A stretch of 64,000 nt of DNA from Myxococcaceae bacterium. GTDB lineage: Bacteria > Myxococcota > Myxococcia > Myxococcales > Myxococcaceae. Shown here piece after piece: positions 26,502 to 35,541 of this stretch. The stretch's first letter is position 1. The number at the start of each line of letters is the position of its first letter. Made by a program: the position numbers and the translations under genes. A model generated the notes under the pieces. That model was not told the origin of the DNA. It saw nothing but the letters and a program-made list of their open reading frames with translations, and did no database searches. Location of the stretch: NCBI GenBank assembly GCA_019686135.1, contig JADGHL010000012.1, positions 1 to 64,000 on the forward strand. Reading direction: 5' to 3'.

Positions 26502-26882
26502 CTACGGGTGACACTGCCCGTCGAGCCCGCACTTGCCCTGGCTCGGATCCTGGCACATCACCGCCGTGCAGGCGTAGTTGCACTGATCCTTGTACTTCGC
26601 CACCGCGTCCTTGAATTCCTGGACCGGACCGCCCGACGCGGAGATCGGGCAGCAGACGTCCTCGAGCACGAGGTTGCACTGGTTCATGGTGCCCGCCGGG
26701 TTGCAGGACTTCACCTCTTCCCGGAGCTTGTTGATGGTCTCCCTCAGGATGGTGCAGTCGTCGTCGGTCAGCGCCTGCGTCGTGGTCCCGGTCCGCGTCG
26801 GCACCGCCTCGCTCCCGCCGCAGGCAGAGAAGAACAGCGCAGCCGCCGCCGAGATCACCACTGACATCGTTGTCTTCATCAT
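26502..26882 (-). CDS. Small Cys-containing lipoprotein, duplicate copy 2
   Basis: A 126-residue lipoprotein (lipobox FFSACGG), about three-quarters identical to its downstream neighbour by eye; Cys positions are almost all kept (SCNPAG, EDVCCPIS, KCGLDGQCHP). Start chosen by GGAGGAA upstream of a double ATG, as in the paralogue. Changes are spread over the whole length and mostly conservative, so both copies look intact. Function unknown. Confidence 0.8.
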   Translation of the reverse strand: MMKTTMSVVISAAAALFFSACGGSEAVPTRTGTTTQALTDDDCTILRETINKLREEVKSCNPAGTMNQCNLVLEDVCCPISASGGPVQEFKDAVAKYKDQCNYACTAVMCQDPSQGKCGLDGQCHP

Positions 26883-27162
26883 TGTTGTCTTTCCTCCGGG
26901 TTCACGCCGATGCCTGCTTGCACCGGCGCGCGGGAGGATCGGCAAGTCAAGTCTGTCTTTCTATGTACGAATTCAGGAACAGTCCGGGAGCGGACGCTGT
27001 AAATAGCTACTGATACCGACCGGGCGCAGGTTTGCGGCGTCAGTGTTTATGTTTTCGTCGTGGCTGCCAGGCGGTGCCCAGATCAGCGGGGAGGAAGTCG
27101 TCAGCCTCGACGAGCGCGCACGGACTTCGCCATCGAAATCATCGCGGTCGGTCCGCGGGGCG
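26883..27162. other. Leader of the lipoprotein pair and gene-free sequence
   Basis: The first ~110 bp repeat the leader of the neighbouring paralogue and should hold its promoter; no clear -35/-10 pair was recognised. The rest shows no gene. Confidence 0.4.
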
Positions 27163-27248
27163 CTTGAATGCGCGGCCAATTCCTTGCGCACCAATGGACA
27201 ACCCTCTACTGTCCGAATTGGCCTTTCAAGCCATCGAAGAGGGTTGTC
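27163..27248. other. Interleaved inverted repeats (possible pseudoknot)
   Basis: Arm A (CTTGAA and GGCCAATT, 27163-27181) pairs with AATTGGCC and TTCAAG (27216-27230). Arm B (GACAACCCTCT, 27197-27207) pairs perfectly with AGAGGGTTGTC (27238-27248). The order A, B, A', B' is that of a pseudoknot or of two mutually exclusive stems. A third alternative hairpin, CCAATGGACA with TGTCCGAATTGG, uses bases of both. No gene is near, so this is a candidate non-coding RNA or recombination site. Confidence 0.55.
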
Positions 27249-27499
27249 CCCCCCTTGCGGAGCAAAAAGGGAGGCCAGGCGCCGCCCACCCGCAGCCACC
27301 AGAAAGATTTGTTGGGGGCGCCTCCGTCACACCCCGTAGAGCGCCGAGCGCTGATCGGCCGGACGACGCCCGACAGCACCGCTCCGACCTCTTCGGTCAC
27401 GGCTCAGTCGGATGATCACCTCACCGTCTCTACCCGGGCATCGGTTTGGAGCGGCGTTATCGTCGCGCAGCCGCCAGAGGCCCTCGCTCAGTTGACTGT

Positions 27500-28100
27500 T
27501 CGCATCCGAGGCCCCTCATCAGGTTGCCCGTCGAATCCGGTGGGCGATCGAGCCGCGCGGGCGCGGGCTCATTCAGACGGGTGTGATCTCGGCGGTGCCC
27601 GACTCGCCTGGCGGCGCCAACCTCCGCCATCGAGCGGCGCACCGTGGGCGACTCGGGCCGGCTCGCGCGCTACGAGGCGAAAACGTCGGCCGCTTGCCTC
27701 AACGTTGATTCGGATGCTGTCAGGCCGGGCCTCGCTCCTTCAGCTGCCCGTCGCATTCGGCGGGCGCTTAAAAGTCGTTGGCACGGACCGCATCCCGGGC
27801 GGGCCTCCCGCAAACGCGCCTGACTCGTCCAGCTGCGCCACATCTGCCACCCTGAGCAGCGCGCAGTGGGTGACCCTGCCCGCCTCGCGCGCGTCGTGAG
27901 GCGATCACGCAAGGTCGATCGCACCCATCGTTGTTCGATGCTCGATGCGCGGCTTCATCATGGTGCCCATCGCATCCGGTGGGCGATTGAGCGCGCAGGC
28001 GTGCGGTGCATCTCGGGCGGGCAGGACGCCGACGCCCTCGACTCGTTCAGCTCCGGCCCGGCTCGCGCGCGTCATATGCCGACAACGTTGCACACCTCCT
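27500..28100. repeat. Degenerate ~220-bp tandem repeat, three units
   Basis: Units are anchored by GCCCGTCGAATCCGGTGGGC (27526), GCCCGTCGCATTCGGCGGGC (27746) and GCCCATCGCATCCGGTGGGC (27965), spaced 220 and 219 bp. Further shared blocks are a GTGGGCGAC/GTGGGTGAC segment, CTCGCGCGC, a GAGGCGA block and an (A/G)TCTCGGGCGG block; unit three is shorter inside. The anchor can fold as a hairpin, with changes that keep pairing between units. No open frame runs through the units. Confidence 0.6.
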
Positions 28101-28580
28101 TCACGCTCGAGCGCCCACCGTCGTGGGGTCGCGACAACGGACGACGCCTGCCAAAAGGACCGGCGCGACGTGCTGCACGGTCGTGGGCGTGAGCGGCTCA
28201 ATGGAGCGTCGACGCGCGCGCTCCTCACGCTCGACGGCGAGTCCCCGGCAACTGGGTGCGCAGTCGCACTCTTCGCGCGATGGCCCTCGTGCTGGAGACC
28301 CGTGACGGCCCCGGCTGTCGCACCACGACATCGGCAATCCCACGACCGGCCAGGTCGCGTGACGCGGCTCCGCCTGCCCGCCTGCGTCCTCCACTGCGCG
28401 CGGCTGATTCGGCAACCGGGCGTGGCCTCCCTCCTCCGCCGCCCGGAATGCGGTCCGTTTCGTGCTGTCTCCTGCTCCCGCGCCGTGCGTTCGCGCGTTG
28501 CCCTGCACGCAATGCGAGTGCTCGGCGCGATTGGCGCGCGGTCGCGCACCGCAGTGTCGCGGCCACGGACAGGAGGCTGT
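28101..28580. other. Gene-free sequence upstream of the protease gene
   Basis: The frame of the protease is open here but codes for an Arg/Cys-rich sequence without a signal peptide or domain, unlike the real protein. No start with a ribosome binding site, tRNA or clear repeat was found; a weak echo of the 220-bp anchor may lie near 28180. Confidence 0.4.
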
Positions 28581-30818
28581 GTGGCAAGCAAGCTCGCTCC
28601 GGTGGCGATGGCTCTCGGCGTCGCCGCCGTGGTCGGCGGTTGTGGTGACGTGCAGCGCGATGGAGCACCCAGCGCGCCTCCGCTCGCGGTTTCGACGCCT
28701 GCGCCCACGCCGGCGGCCAGGCGAGCCCCGCCTCGTGCGGCCGATCCGGGGCACCCTCCCGGAAACCGTGCGCCGGAGATCGTCACGTTCAACTGCACGC
28801 CTTCGACCGGCACGGTGCCGCTCGACGTGACCTGCACCTGGGCGGTGCGCGATGCCGACGACGACCCGCTCACCTGTTCCTTCGATGGCGGCCGCGCGAA
28901 GCCGTGCGTAACGAACCGATCGGCGTCGCTTAGGATCTCCACTTCGGGCCAGCGCCACCTCACACTCCGCGTCGAAGACGGCCGCGGCGGCCAGGCGGAG
29001 GGCGACGTTCTCGTGGAGACCCGCGCCCCCAGTCAGCCGCCGGTCATCGCTTCGTTCACCGCGACGCCGGCCAGCGCCTTGGTGCCCTTCGAGGTGACAT
29101 TCTCCTGGCAAATCTCCGACCCCGAGGGCGACGCGCTCACCTGTCGCCTCGATCGGGACGGGGACGGCGTGGACGACGTCACCCTCTCCGACTGCACCTC
29201 CACGTCCACGACGCGCTTCACCTTCTCCACCGCGGGGAGCTGGCAGGCCCGGCTCACGGTTCTGGATTCGGCCGGCGGCCTGGCGACCCGCACCGTTTCC
29301 ATCACGGGAACGACGGCCCCGGCACTTTCGGTCGATGTCTCGATCGCTCGCGTCGACTGGGGCCAGAGCGTCATCTCCGAAACGCCGCGCCTCGTGGCAG
29401 GCAAGCCGGCGCTGCTCCGCGTCCACGTCCTCTCCAACGCCAGCCACACCTCGGGCATCACCGTTCGCGCCACCGGCACGCGCAACGGGACGCCGCTGGG
29501 CACGCTCACGCTCGCCGGGCCCACGACGCTGCCCACCGCCATCCAGGAGAGCTCTCTCTCGAAGAGCTTCACCGCGACGGTGCCAGCTTCCTGGATCGAA
29601 CCGGGACTCGAGCTCCAGGTACTGGCGGACGCAGACGGGGCGATCTCGGAGACGGATGAGACGAACAACGCCCGTGTGCTCACGCCGGACGTAGGCGCCG
29701 GGACGATCCTCTATTTCACGGCGGTGCCGGTCGTGCACCAGGGGACGACCGCGACGGTGCCATCGTCGTACGACTCCGATCTGGTGCGGTTCTGGCCCCT
29801 CCAATCCGTGCAGGGCACCACGCGCGCGCCGTACACCTGGACGGGGACGCTGAGCGGATCCAACTCCTCCGCGTGGAGCTCGCTGCTGCAGCAGATCGCC
29901 GCGGTGAGCGCCGCCGACGGGAGCCAGCGCTACTACTACGGCTTCGTCCACGTGGCGTACGGTTCGGGGATCGCAGGCATCGGATACATCGGTTCGCCTG
30001 CGGCGACCGGACGCGACGACTCGCTGGAGACGATGGTCCACGAGCTGGGCCACAACTTCGGCCGCCCGCACGCGCCCTGCGGCACCAGCGGCGATCCCAA
30101 CTTCCCGTACGCGGGCGGACGCATCGGCAGCTGGGGCTACGACGCGCAGACCGGCGCGCTCGTCTCGCCGTCCAGCCACTACGACCTGATGTCGTACTGC
30201 GACCCGGCCTGGATCTCCGACTACAACTACCGCGCGGCACAGAGCGCGCTCGAAGCGCATCCGCCCACCGCGTTCGCGATCGCCGGCAGCGGCCAGGCGC
30301 TCCTGCTCGTCAGCGGCCGAGTGATGGCGGACGGGACGATCGACCTGAGCCCGCTGGTCCGCTTCCACGGCCCGCTCGAGCACCACGTCGACGGGGAGTG
30401 GACGCTGCGGCTGCACACGGCCGACGGCACGGTGCGCGAGACGCGCTTCGGCACCGAACGGATCGATGAGATCGACGAGTCCCACTTCACGCTCGTCGTG
30501 CCCGATCCGGGGCCGCTGCGCGCCATCGAGATCGCCCGTCCCGGCGCCCCGCCCTTTCGCCGCGACGCGCCCGACACGCCGAAGGCTCTGTTCGAGCCCC
30601 GGGTGATCGAGACGGCGGAGGCGATCTCGCTCGAGTGGGACGTGGTGAATTGGCCGTATGCCAGCGTCGCCCACCTCGGCAAAACACGCACCACGCTCGC
30701 GCTGTGGCTCACCGGCGGCCGCGCCACGCTCCCCACCCACGGTTTGCCGCCCGACGGCGCGCTGGAGATCTCCCTCTCCGACGGCGTGAGCTCCATCACG
30801 CAGATCGTCGAGCGCTGA
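28581..30818 (+). CDS. Secreted metzincin-like metalloprotease with PKD and CARDB domains
   Basis: A 745-residue lipoprotein-like export (VVGGC). Two PKD-like domains (about 60-240), with WAVRDADDDPLTCSFDGG and WQISDPEGDALTCRLD, are followed by a CARDB-type domain (SIARVDWGQ...DADGAISETDETNN) and a protease domain with the zinc motif HELGHNFGRPH and a Met-turn-like SYDLMSYCD. The GTG at 28581 follows AGGAGG by only 4 nt; it was preferred because the signal peptide begins there. Expected role: extracellular protein degradation, fitting a predatory lifestyle. The C-terminal ~200 residues are beta-rich without a recognised domain. Confidence 0.85.
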   Translation: MASKLAPVAMALGVAAVVGGCGDVQRDGAPSAPPLAVSTPAPTPAARRAPPRAADPGHPPGNRAPEIVTFNCTPSTGTVPLDVTCTWAVRDADDDPLTCSFDGGRAKPCVTNRSASLRISTSGQRHLTLRVEDGRGGQAEGDVLVETRAPSQPPVIASFTATPASALVPFEVTFSWQISDPEGDALTCRLDRDGDGVDDVTLSDCTSTSTTRFTFSTAGSWQARLTVLDSAGGLATRTVSITGTTAPALSVDVSIARVDWGQSVISETPRLVAGKPALLRVHVLSNASHTSGITVRATGTRNGTPLGTLTLAGPTTLPTAIQESSLSKSFTATVPASWIEPGLELQVLADADGAISETDETNNARVLTPDVGAGTILYFTAVPVVHQGTTATVPSSYDSDLVRFWPLQSVQGTTRAPYTWTGTLSGSNSSAWSSLLQQIAAVSAADGSQRYYYGFVHVAYGSGIAGIGYIGSPAATGRDDSLETMVHELGHNFGRPHAPCGTSGDPNFPYAGGRIGSWGYDAQTGALVSPSSHYDLMSYCDPAWISDYNYRAAQSALEAHPPTAFAIAGSGQALLLVSGRVMADGTIDLSPLVRFHGPLEHHVDGEWTLRLHTADGTVRETRFGTERIDEIDESHFTLVVPDPGPLRAIEIARPGAPPFRRDAPDTPKALFEPRVIETAEAISLEWDVVNWPYASVAHLGKTRTTLALWLTGGRATLPTHGLPPDGALEISLSDGVSSITQIVER

Positions 30819-31000
30819 CGAATTCCGGCGACTGGTGTGCGCATGCTCCACCCGGCGATCGCTCGGCCGGCGCCGCTTCCCTCGGAGCGCCTCGCGCTTT
30901 GTAAACGGCACCGACACCCACATCCGCACACAGAAACAGCGGCTCTCTCCTTCCGAGAATCACCCTGGATTTTCTTTCGACTCCGAGGGGAGAGAACGCG

Positions 31001-32182
31001 ATGAAGGTCACCACCTCCAGCACCCCGGTGATTTCGTCCGGCTCGTCCGGCGCGGCGGTGCGCGAGCTCCAACAGCTCCTCAAGGCGCGCGGCTTCAACC
31101 CGGGACCGATCGACGGCGTCTACGGCCCGAAGACCCGCGCGGCGGTCATCGCCTTCCAGAAGGCGAACGGTCTGGTGGCCGACGGCATCGCGGGCCCGAA
31201 GACCTGGGCCGCGCTTCGAAGCACTTCCACTTCGGCGAAGTCGAGCTCGGGCGGCGCGCAGCCGATGCTTCAGATGGGCTCGAAGGGCTCCGCGGTGGTC
31301 ACGCTCCAGAAGGCGCTCAAGGCGCAGGGGTTCAACCCGGGGGCGGCCGATGGCATCTTCGGCCCGAACACGCGCGCGGCGGTCATCGCGTTTCAGCGTG
31401 CGCGCGGGCTGACGGTGGACGGCATCGTGGGGCCGCAGACGTGGAAGGCGCTCGGCGCGTCGTCGGCATCGTCGTCGAAGCCGGCCGGTTCCTCCAAATC
31501 CAGCGGCTCGCAGCCGACGCTGAAGTACGGCTCCAAGGGCGCGGCGGTGGTGACGCTGCAGAAGACGCTGAAGGCGCGCGGGTTCGATCCCGGCCCGGCC
31601 GATGGAATCTTCGGCGCGAACACGCGCGCGGCGGTGCTGGCGTTCCAGGCGTCGCGTGGGATCGCCGTCGACGGCGTCGTGGGACCGCAGACGTGGAAGG
31701 AGCTCGCGAAGGCGGGGCCGGTCTCGGGGAACCCAAACATCGGCGGGTCCACGCTGCGCGAGAAGATCCTCAACCTGGCGCGCTCGCAGATCGGCACGCT
31801 CGAGTACGGGAACAACGGCGGGCCGGCGCTCAAGTACCAGAACTTCTTCGGCCGCGGCTACGAGCCGTGGTGCGCCGACTTCGTCTCGTGGGTGTTCACC
31901 AACGCCGGCAAGCCGTTCAATGACCCGTACTGCCCGTCGATCGTCAACAAGCTCAAGGCGATGGGGCACTGGAAGGGCAAGAGCAACCCGCAGCCGGGCG
32001 ACATGGTGATCTTCGACTGGGACGGCGGCCTGGCCGACCACATCGGCATCGTGGAGAAGGTGAACCCGGACGGCAGCATCGTCACCATCGAGGGCAACAC
32101 CACCAACCCGTCCACGGGCCAGCAGGGCGTGTGGCGGCGCACGCGCTACCTGTCGCAGATCGAAGGCTTCGGCTTCCCCTGA
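31001..32182 (+). CDS. Three PG-binding domains plus CHAP hydrolase
   Basis: A 393-residue cell-wall hydrolase. Three PG_binding_1 domains (about 14-70, 88-145, 170-225) share LK(A/T)(R/Q)GFxPGxxDGxFGxxTRAAVxAFQ; Ser-rich linkers (STSTSAKSSSGG, SSASSSKPAGSSKSSGS) separate them. The C-terminal CHAP domain has Cys in EPWCADFVSW, His in LADHIGIVE and an Asn/Glu in VTIEGNT. There is no N-terminal signal peptide, so export would need a non-Sec route or lysis. GAGGGGAGAGAACGCG precedes the ATG. It could act in self-lysis, sporulation or attack on other bacteria. Confidence 0.87.
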   Translation: MKVTTSSTPVISSGSSGAAVRELQQLLKARGFNPGPIDGVYGPKTRAAVIAFQKANGLVADGIAGPKTWAALRSTSTSAKSSSGGAQPMLQMGSKGSAVVTLQKALKAQGFNPGAADGIFGPNTRAAVIAFQRARGLTVDGIVGPQTWKALGASSASSSKPAGSSKSSGSQPTLKYGSKGAAVVTLQKTLKARGFDPGPADGIFGANTRAAVLAFQASRGIAVDGVVGPQTWKELAKAGPVSGNPNIGGSTLREKILNLARSQIGTLEYGNNGGPALKYQNFFGRGYEPWCADFVSWVFTNAGKPFNDPYCPSIVNKLKAMGHWKGKSNPQPGDMVIFDWDGGLADHIGIVEKVNPDGSIVTIEGNTTNPSTGQQGVWRRTRYLSQIEGFGFP

Positions 32183-32231
32183 GCGACTGCCGGGTTGGAC
32201 GGCCCGGGCCCGCTTGATAGGGGATCGGGCC

Positions 32232-32879
32232 ATGCCCCACCCGGATTGGAACGAGAGCTACCTGTCCGCGGCGCCTCCGCCGTGGGACACCGGCAGCGTC
32301 GAACCACAGCTGCTCGAGCTGTGGAACGCTCAGCGGCTCCCGCGCGGCCGCGCGCTGGAGGTGGGCTGCGACACGGGCACCAACGCGGTGTGGTTGGCGC
32401 AGCAAGGCTACGACGTGGTGGCCGTGGACATCGCGCCCGCGGCGATCGAACGGGCCAGGCGACGCGCCGCCGCGGCGAACGTCCGCTGCCGCTTCGCCGC
32501 GCTGGACTTTCTGAGCGATCGCATCGACGAGAGGCCGTTCGACCTGGTGTTCGACCTCGGCTGCTTCCACGTCTTCGACACGCCACAGGAGCAGCGCCGC
32601 TTCGCCGAACGCGTCGCCGGGCTGCTCGCGCCGAAGGGGCTGTGGGTGAGCCTCATCGGCAGCACCGAAGGTGGGCCGCGCGAAATGGGGCCGCCGCGCC
32701 GCTCCGCCCGGGACGTGGTGAACGCGATTGAGCCTTCACTGGAAATCCGTGAGCTGTCCGCGACGCACTTCGAGCTCGGACCGCTCGGGAACCCGGCCGC
32801 CTGGCGCTGCATCAGCGCGCGCCGCGAGGTGCCGGCGCAGCCCTCCACCGCGGACCGGATGGACGGGCCCCGCACTTGA
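32232..32879 (+). CDS. Class I SAM-dependent methyltransferase
   Basis: A 215-residue methyltransferase. Motif I is ALEVGCDTGTNAVWLAQQG, motif II VVAVDIAPAAIERAR, followed by ALDFLSD and LVFDLGCFHVFD. The opening DWNESYLSAAPPPWDTG resembles the thiopurine/tellurite-type methyltransferases (TPMT/TehB-like), which often have a P-W-D-x-G near the start. GCD replaces the usual GCG in motif I. The stop overlaps the next start by 4 bp, so it is probably co-translated with the polymerase-like gene. Substrate unknown. Confidence 0.82.
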   Translation: MPHPDWNESYLSAAPPPWDTGSVEPQLLELWNAQRLPRGRALEVGCDTGTNAVWLAQQGYDVVAVDIAPAAIERARRRAAAANVRCRFAALDFLSDRIDERPFDLVFDLGCFHVFDTPQEQRRFAERVAGLLAPKGLWVSLIGSTEGGPREMGPPRRSARDVVNAIEPSLEIRELSATHFELGPLGNPAAWRCISARREVPAQPSTADRMDGPRT

Positions 32880-35434
32880 GCGCCGCGCGGACCCTCATCG
32901 TCTCCGCCACGAACCTGCTCGCGCGCGGGTTCCTCGTCGTCCCCACGGATCGCAGGTCGCGCACCGGCGCGCCGGTGAACGGCCTCTATGCGGTGGCGCG
33001 CGCGGTGCTGCACGTCTTCGGCTGGAAGCAGCCGGCGCGCGCGGTGGCGATCGTCGATCGCGCCGGGCGCACCTGGCCCGAGCTGCTCGTGCCGCAGCTC
33101 GACGCGCTGCCTGTGCTGCTGCGGGCGCTCGGGCTCCATGTGGTGGAGGCCGCCGACGAACCGCACCTCGTCGCCAGCTACACGCGCGCGGCGCTGGATG
33201 CGGGCGACGACGTGGTGATCGCCGGCGTGGACAAGCGCTACGCCCAGCTCGTGAGTGAGCGGGTGTGGTGGTACGACGCCAACAAGGACGTCCGCTACAC
33301 GCCGGAGATCGTCCGAAAGCGCTTCGGCGTGGAGCCGGCCCGCGTGGGCGACTGGCTGGCGCTGGTGGGCGACGAGGACCAGGTCCCCGGCATCAGCGGC
33401 ATCGGCGCGAAGGGGGCGACCGGCCTGCTCACCGCCTTCGGCAACGTGGAGGAGGCGCTGGAGCATCTTTCCGAGCTGGACACGCGCGCACGCAAGGCGC
33501 TGGAGGCCGCGCGCGCCGAGCTGCCTCGCCACCTCGCGCACGCACGGCTCGGATCGCGGCCGCTCCCCGTGCCGCTTGCCGATTGCGCCTTCACGCCTCC
33601 CGACGCGCGCGCGCTCAACGCCGAGCTCGACAAGCTGGGCTTCGTCGAGCTTCTGTTGTCGACGGCGGCGACGACGCAGGTGACCGTCTGTGACACGCCC
33701 GATGCGTTGACCCCGGCGCTGGCCGCGTTCGGCGACGCGGCGGTGAGCGTGAACGCGCTCCTCGAAGATCAGGACGAGCAGGGACGGGAGGCGATCGAGG
33801 GCGTCGGGCTCTCCACGGGCGATGGCACCGCCGTCTACGTCCCGCGGCAGAGCGCCGCGTGGCCGACGCTGGTGGCCTGGCTGCAGGACGCCTCGGCGCC
33901 CAAAGCGGGACACGACCTCGGACCGATGCGGGTGGCCCTCCACCACGAGGGCGTGCAGATGGCGGGGCTGCGCGGCGACTCCGCCCATGCGTCCCACCTC
34001 ACGCAGCCGAGCGCCTGGGCGCCGCACGAGCTGCCGCTGGTCGCCCGGCACGTGCTGGGGCGTTCGCTCCCCGACGACGAGCAGATCCGCGCCACCGGAA
34101 CGCAGCGTCGGTCGTGGCACGCGCTCGGGACGCATGCCGCCGCGAAGGTGGCGGGCGAACGCGCCGATGCGTCGGCGGCGATCCTCCGGGCGCTGACGCC
34201 GAACATCGAGCGGCGGCTCATCGACGAGTACCTCGAACTCTCGGACACCCTGGTGCGGATGGAGCTGCACGGCGTCCAGGTGGACCTGGCGCAGCTCGAC
34301 CGTGCGGAGGTGGCGTTCGAACGGATCGGCCGCGAGCTGCAGGCGGAGATCGAGGCGCTCGCCGGACACCCGTTCAACATCAACTCCTCCGCGCAGCTCG
34401 GGCGCGTGCTGTTCGAGGAGCTGAAGCTGCCGGTGGTGAGCCACACCCGGACCGGGTTCAGCACCTCGAACGAGGCGCTCGAGCGCATCGAGCACGCGCA
34501 TCCGATCGTCGGGCTCGTTCTGCGCTGGCGGCTGTTGCGGCGGCTGGGCGACAACTGGGTGCGCGCGCTGCGCCGGAACGTGCACCCCGACGGCCGCGTG
34601 CACGCACGGTTTCATCCGGCGCGTTCGTTCTCCGGGCAGATCGTCTGCACCAACCCGGATTTGAGCCGCGTCCCCGGCCGCACGCCGGAGATGGCGGAGA
34701 TCCGCCGGGCCTTCGTGGCGCCGCCAGGGCGGCTGTTGATGTCGGTCGACTTCAACCAGCTCGGGCTCCATGTGCTGGCGCACCTCACGCGCGATCCCGC
34801 GCTGGTGGAGCCCTTGCGGCAGGGCGCGGACATGCACCGCCTCACCGCCGCCGCGGTGCTGGAGAAGCCCCCCGAATCGCTCACCGACGACGAGCGGCAG
34901 CTGGGCAAGGTCATCAACTTCGCCACCTTCGCAGGTCAGGGCGCGAGCGCGCTCGCGCTGCAGCTCGGCGTGAGCGCGGCGGAGGCGAAGGAGTACCTCG
35001 CGCGGTTCGATCGCCGTTACGCGAAGGTGCGCGCGTTCCAGGACGAACAGCTCAGGCTGGCGAAGGAACGCGGCTACATCGTCACGCTCGCCGGGCGCCG
35101 CTGGCCGATCGGCGGGCTCGAGTCGCTGGATCCGATGCTGCGCTCCTACGCGGAGCGGATGGCGCGGCGGGGCACGCACGAGGGCTCGGTGGCGGACGTC
35201 TCGCGCCGCGCCCTGCTGGAGGCGGACCGCGCCATCCGCAAGGCCGGCCTCTCCGCGTCTCCCATCGTGGAGGTCTTCGACGAGGTGCTCTTCGAAGTCG
35301 CGGAGGCGGAGCTGGAGGCGTGCGCGCGGGTCTGTTCGCACGCGATGCGCCACGCCTTCGAGCTGGAGGTCCCGCTCAAGGTCGGCGTCGAAGCCGGGCG
35401 CTCGTGGGCGGATCTGCAACCGCTGAAGCTGTGA
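32876..35434 (+). CDS. Divergent DNA polymerase I paralogue
   Basis: An 852-residue protein with the full Pol I plan: FEN/5'-nuclease-like (1-270), a degenerate 3'-exonuclease-like part (270-430) and a family A polymerase domain (430-852). Catalytic Asp are kept (D625 in VDFNQLGLH; D802-E803 in VFDEVLFEV), as are R674, K678 and F682 of motif B. However, motif A Glu and Arg are G630 and H632, motif B Tyr is A686 (NFATFAGQ), and motif C His is F801. In the nuclease, the first Asp is Ser10 (LIVSATN), DKD is DKR, and the paired acids are ADEP. It is unlikely to be the housekeeping enzyme; a second polA should exist. Altered or structural function is inferred. Confidence 0.85.
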   Translation: MSAARTLIVSATNLLARGFLVVPTDRRSRTGAPVNGLYAVARAVLHVFGWKQPARAVAIVDRAGRTWPELLVPQLDALPVLLRALGLHVVEAADEPHLVASYTRAALDAGDDVVIAGVDKRYAQLVSERVWWYDANKDVRYTPEIVRKRFGVEPARVGDWLALVGDEDQVPGISGIGAKGATGLLTAFGNVEEALEHLSELDTRARKALEAARAELPRHLAHARLGSRPLPVPLADCAFTPPDARALNAELDKLGFVELLLSTAATTQVTVCDTPDALTPALAAFGDAAVSVNALLEDQDEQGREAIEGVGLSTGDGTAVYVPRQSAAWPTLVAWLQDASAPKAGHDLGPMRVALHHEGVQMAGLRGDSAHASHLTQPSAWAPHELPLVARHVLGRSLPDDEQIRATGTQRRSWHALGTHAAAKVAGERADASAAILRALTPNIERRLIDEYLELSDTLVRMELHGVQVDLAQLDRAEVAFERIGRELQAEIEALAGHPFNINSSAQLGRVLFEELKLPVVSHTRTGFSTSNEALERIEHAHPIVGLVLRWRLLRRLGDNWVRALRRNVHPDGRVHARFHPARSFSGQIVCTNPDLSRVPGRTPEMAEIRRAFVAPPGRLLMSVDFNQLGLHVLAHLTRDPALVEPLRQGADMHRLTAAAVLEKPPESLTDDERQLGKVINFATFAGQGASALALQLGVSAAEAKEYLARFDRRYAKVRAFQDEQLRLAKERGYIVTLAGRRWPIGGLESLDPMLRSYAERMARRGTHEGSVADVSRRALLEADRAIRKAGLSASPIVEVFDEVLFEVAEAELEACARVCSHAMRHAFELEVPLKVGVEAGRSWADLQPLKL

Positions 35435-35541
35435 GCGCCGCTCCGCGCGAGGTGCAGAGCTCCCGCTGGCTCGAATGGTGGGGCAGAGACCACCTGCCCG
35501 CGCACGATGGAGCCCACCGCGCGGGTCCTTAGCCTTGCTGC

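Noticed and set aside
27206-27400. Minus-strand 64-codon frame over the inverted repeats
   Set aside because: It is low-complexity, crosses the palindromic structure and lacks a ribosome binding site.
27526-27546. tRNA T-arm-like sequence (GTCGAATCC)
   Set aside because: No acceptor stem, anticodon arm or D-arm can be built around it, and the sequence recurs as the tandem repeat anchor.
27500-28100. CRISPR array or integron attC cassettes
   Set aside because: Units are ~220 bp and degenerate, with no short exact repeats or spacers, and lack the attC R'/R'' core (GTTRRRY/RYYYAAC).
28101-30929. A 942-codon minus-strand frame opposite the metalloprotease
   Set aside because: Antisense shadow; the plus strand has zinc motif, PKD and CARDB domains.
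31001-32182. Phage endolysin as sign of a prophage
   Set aside because: No phage genes or attachment repeats surround it; PG-binding plus CHAP enzymes occur in bacterial genomes generally.
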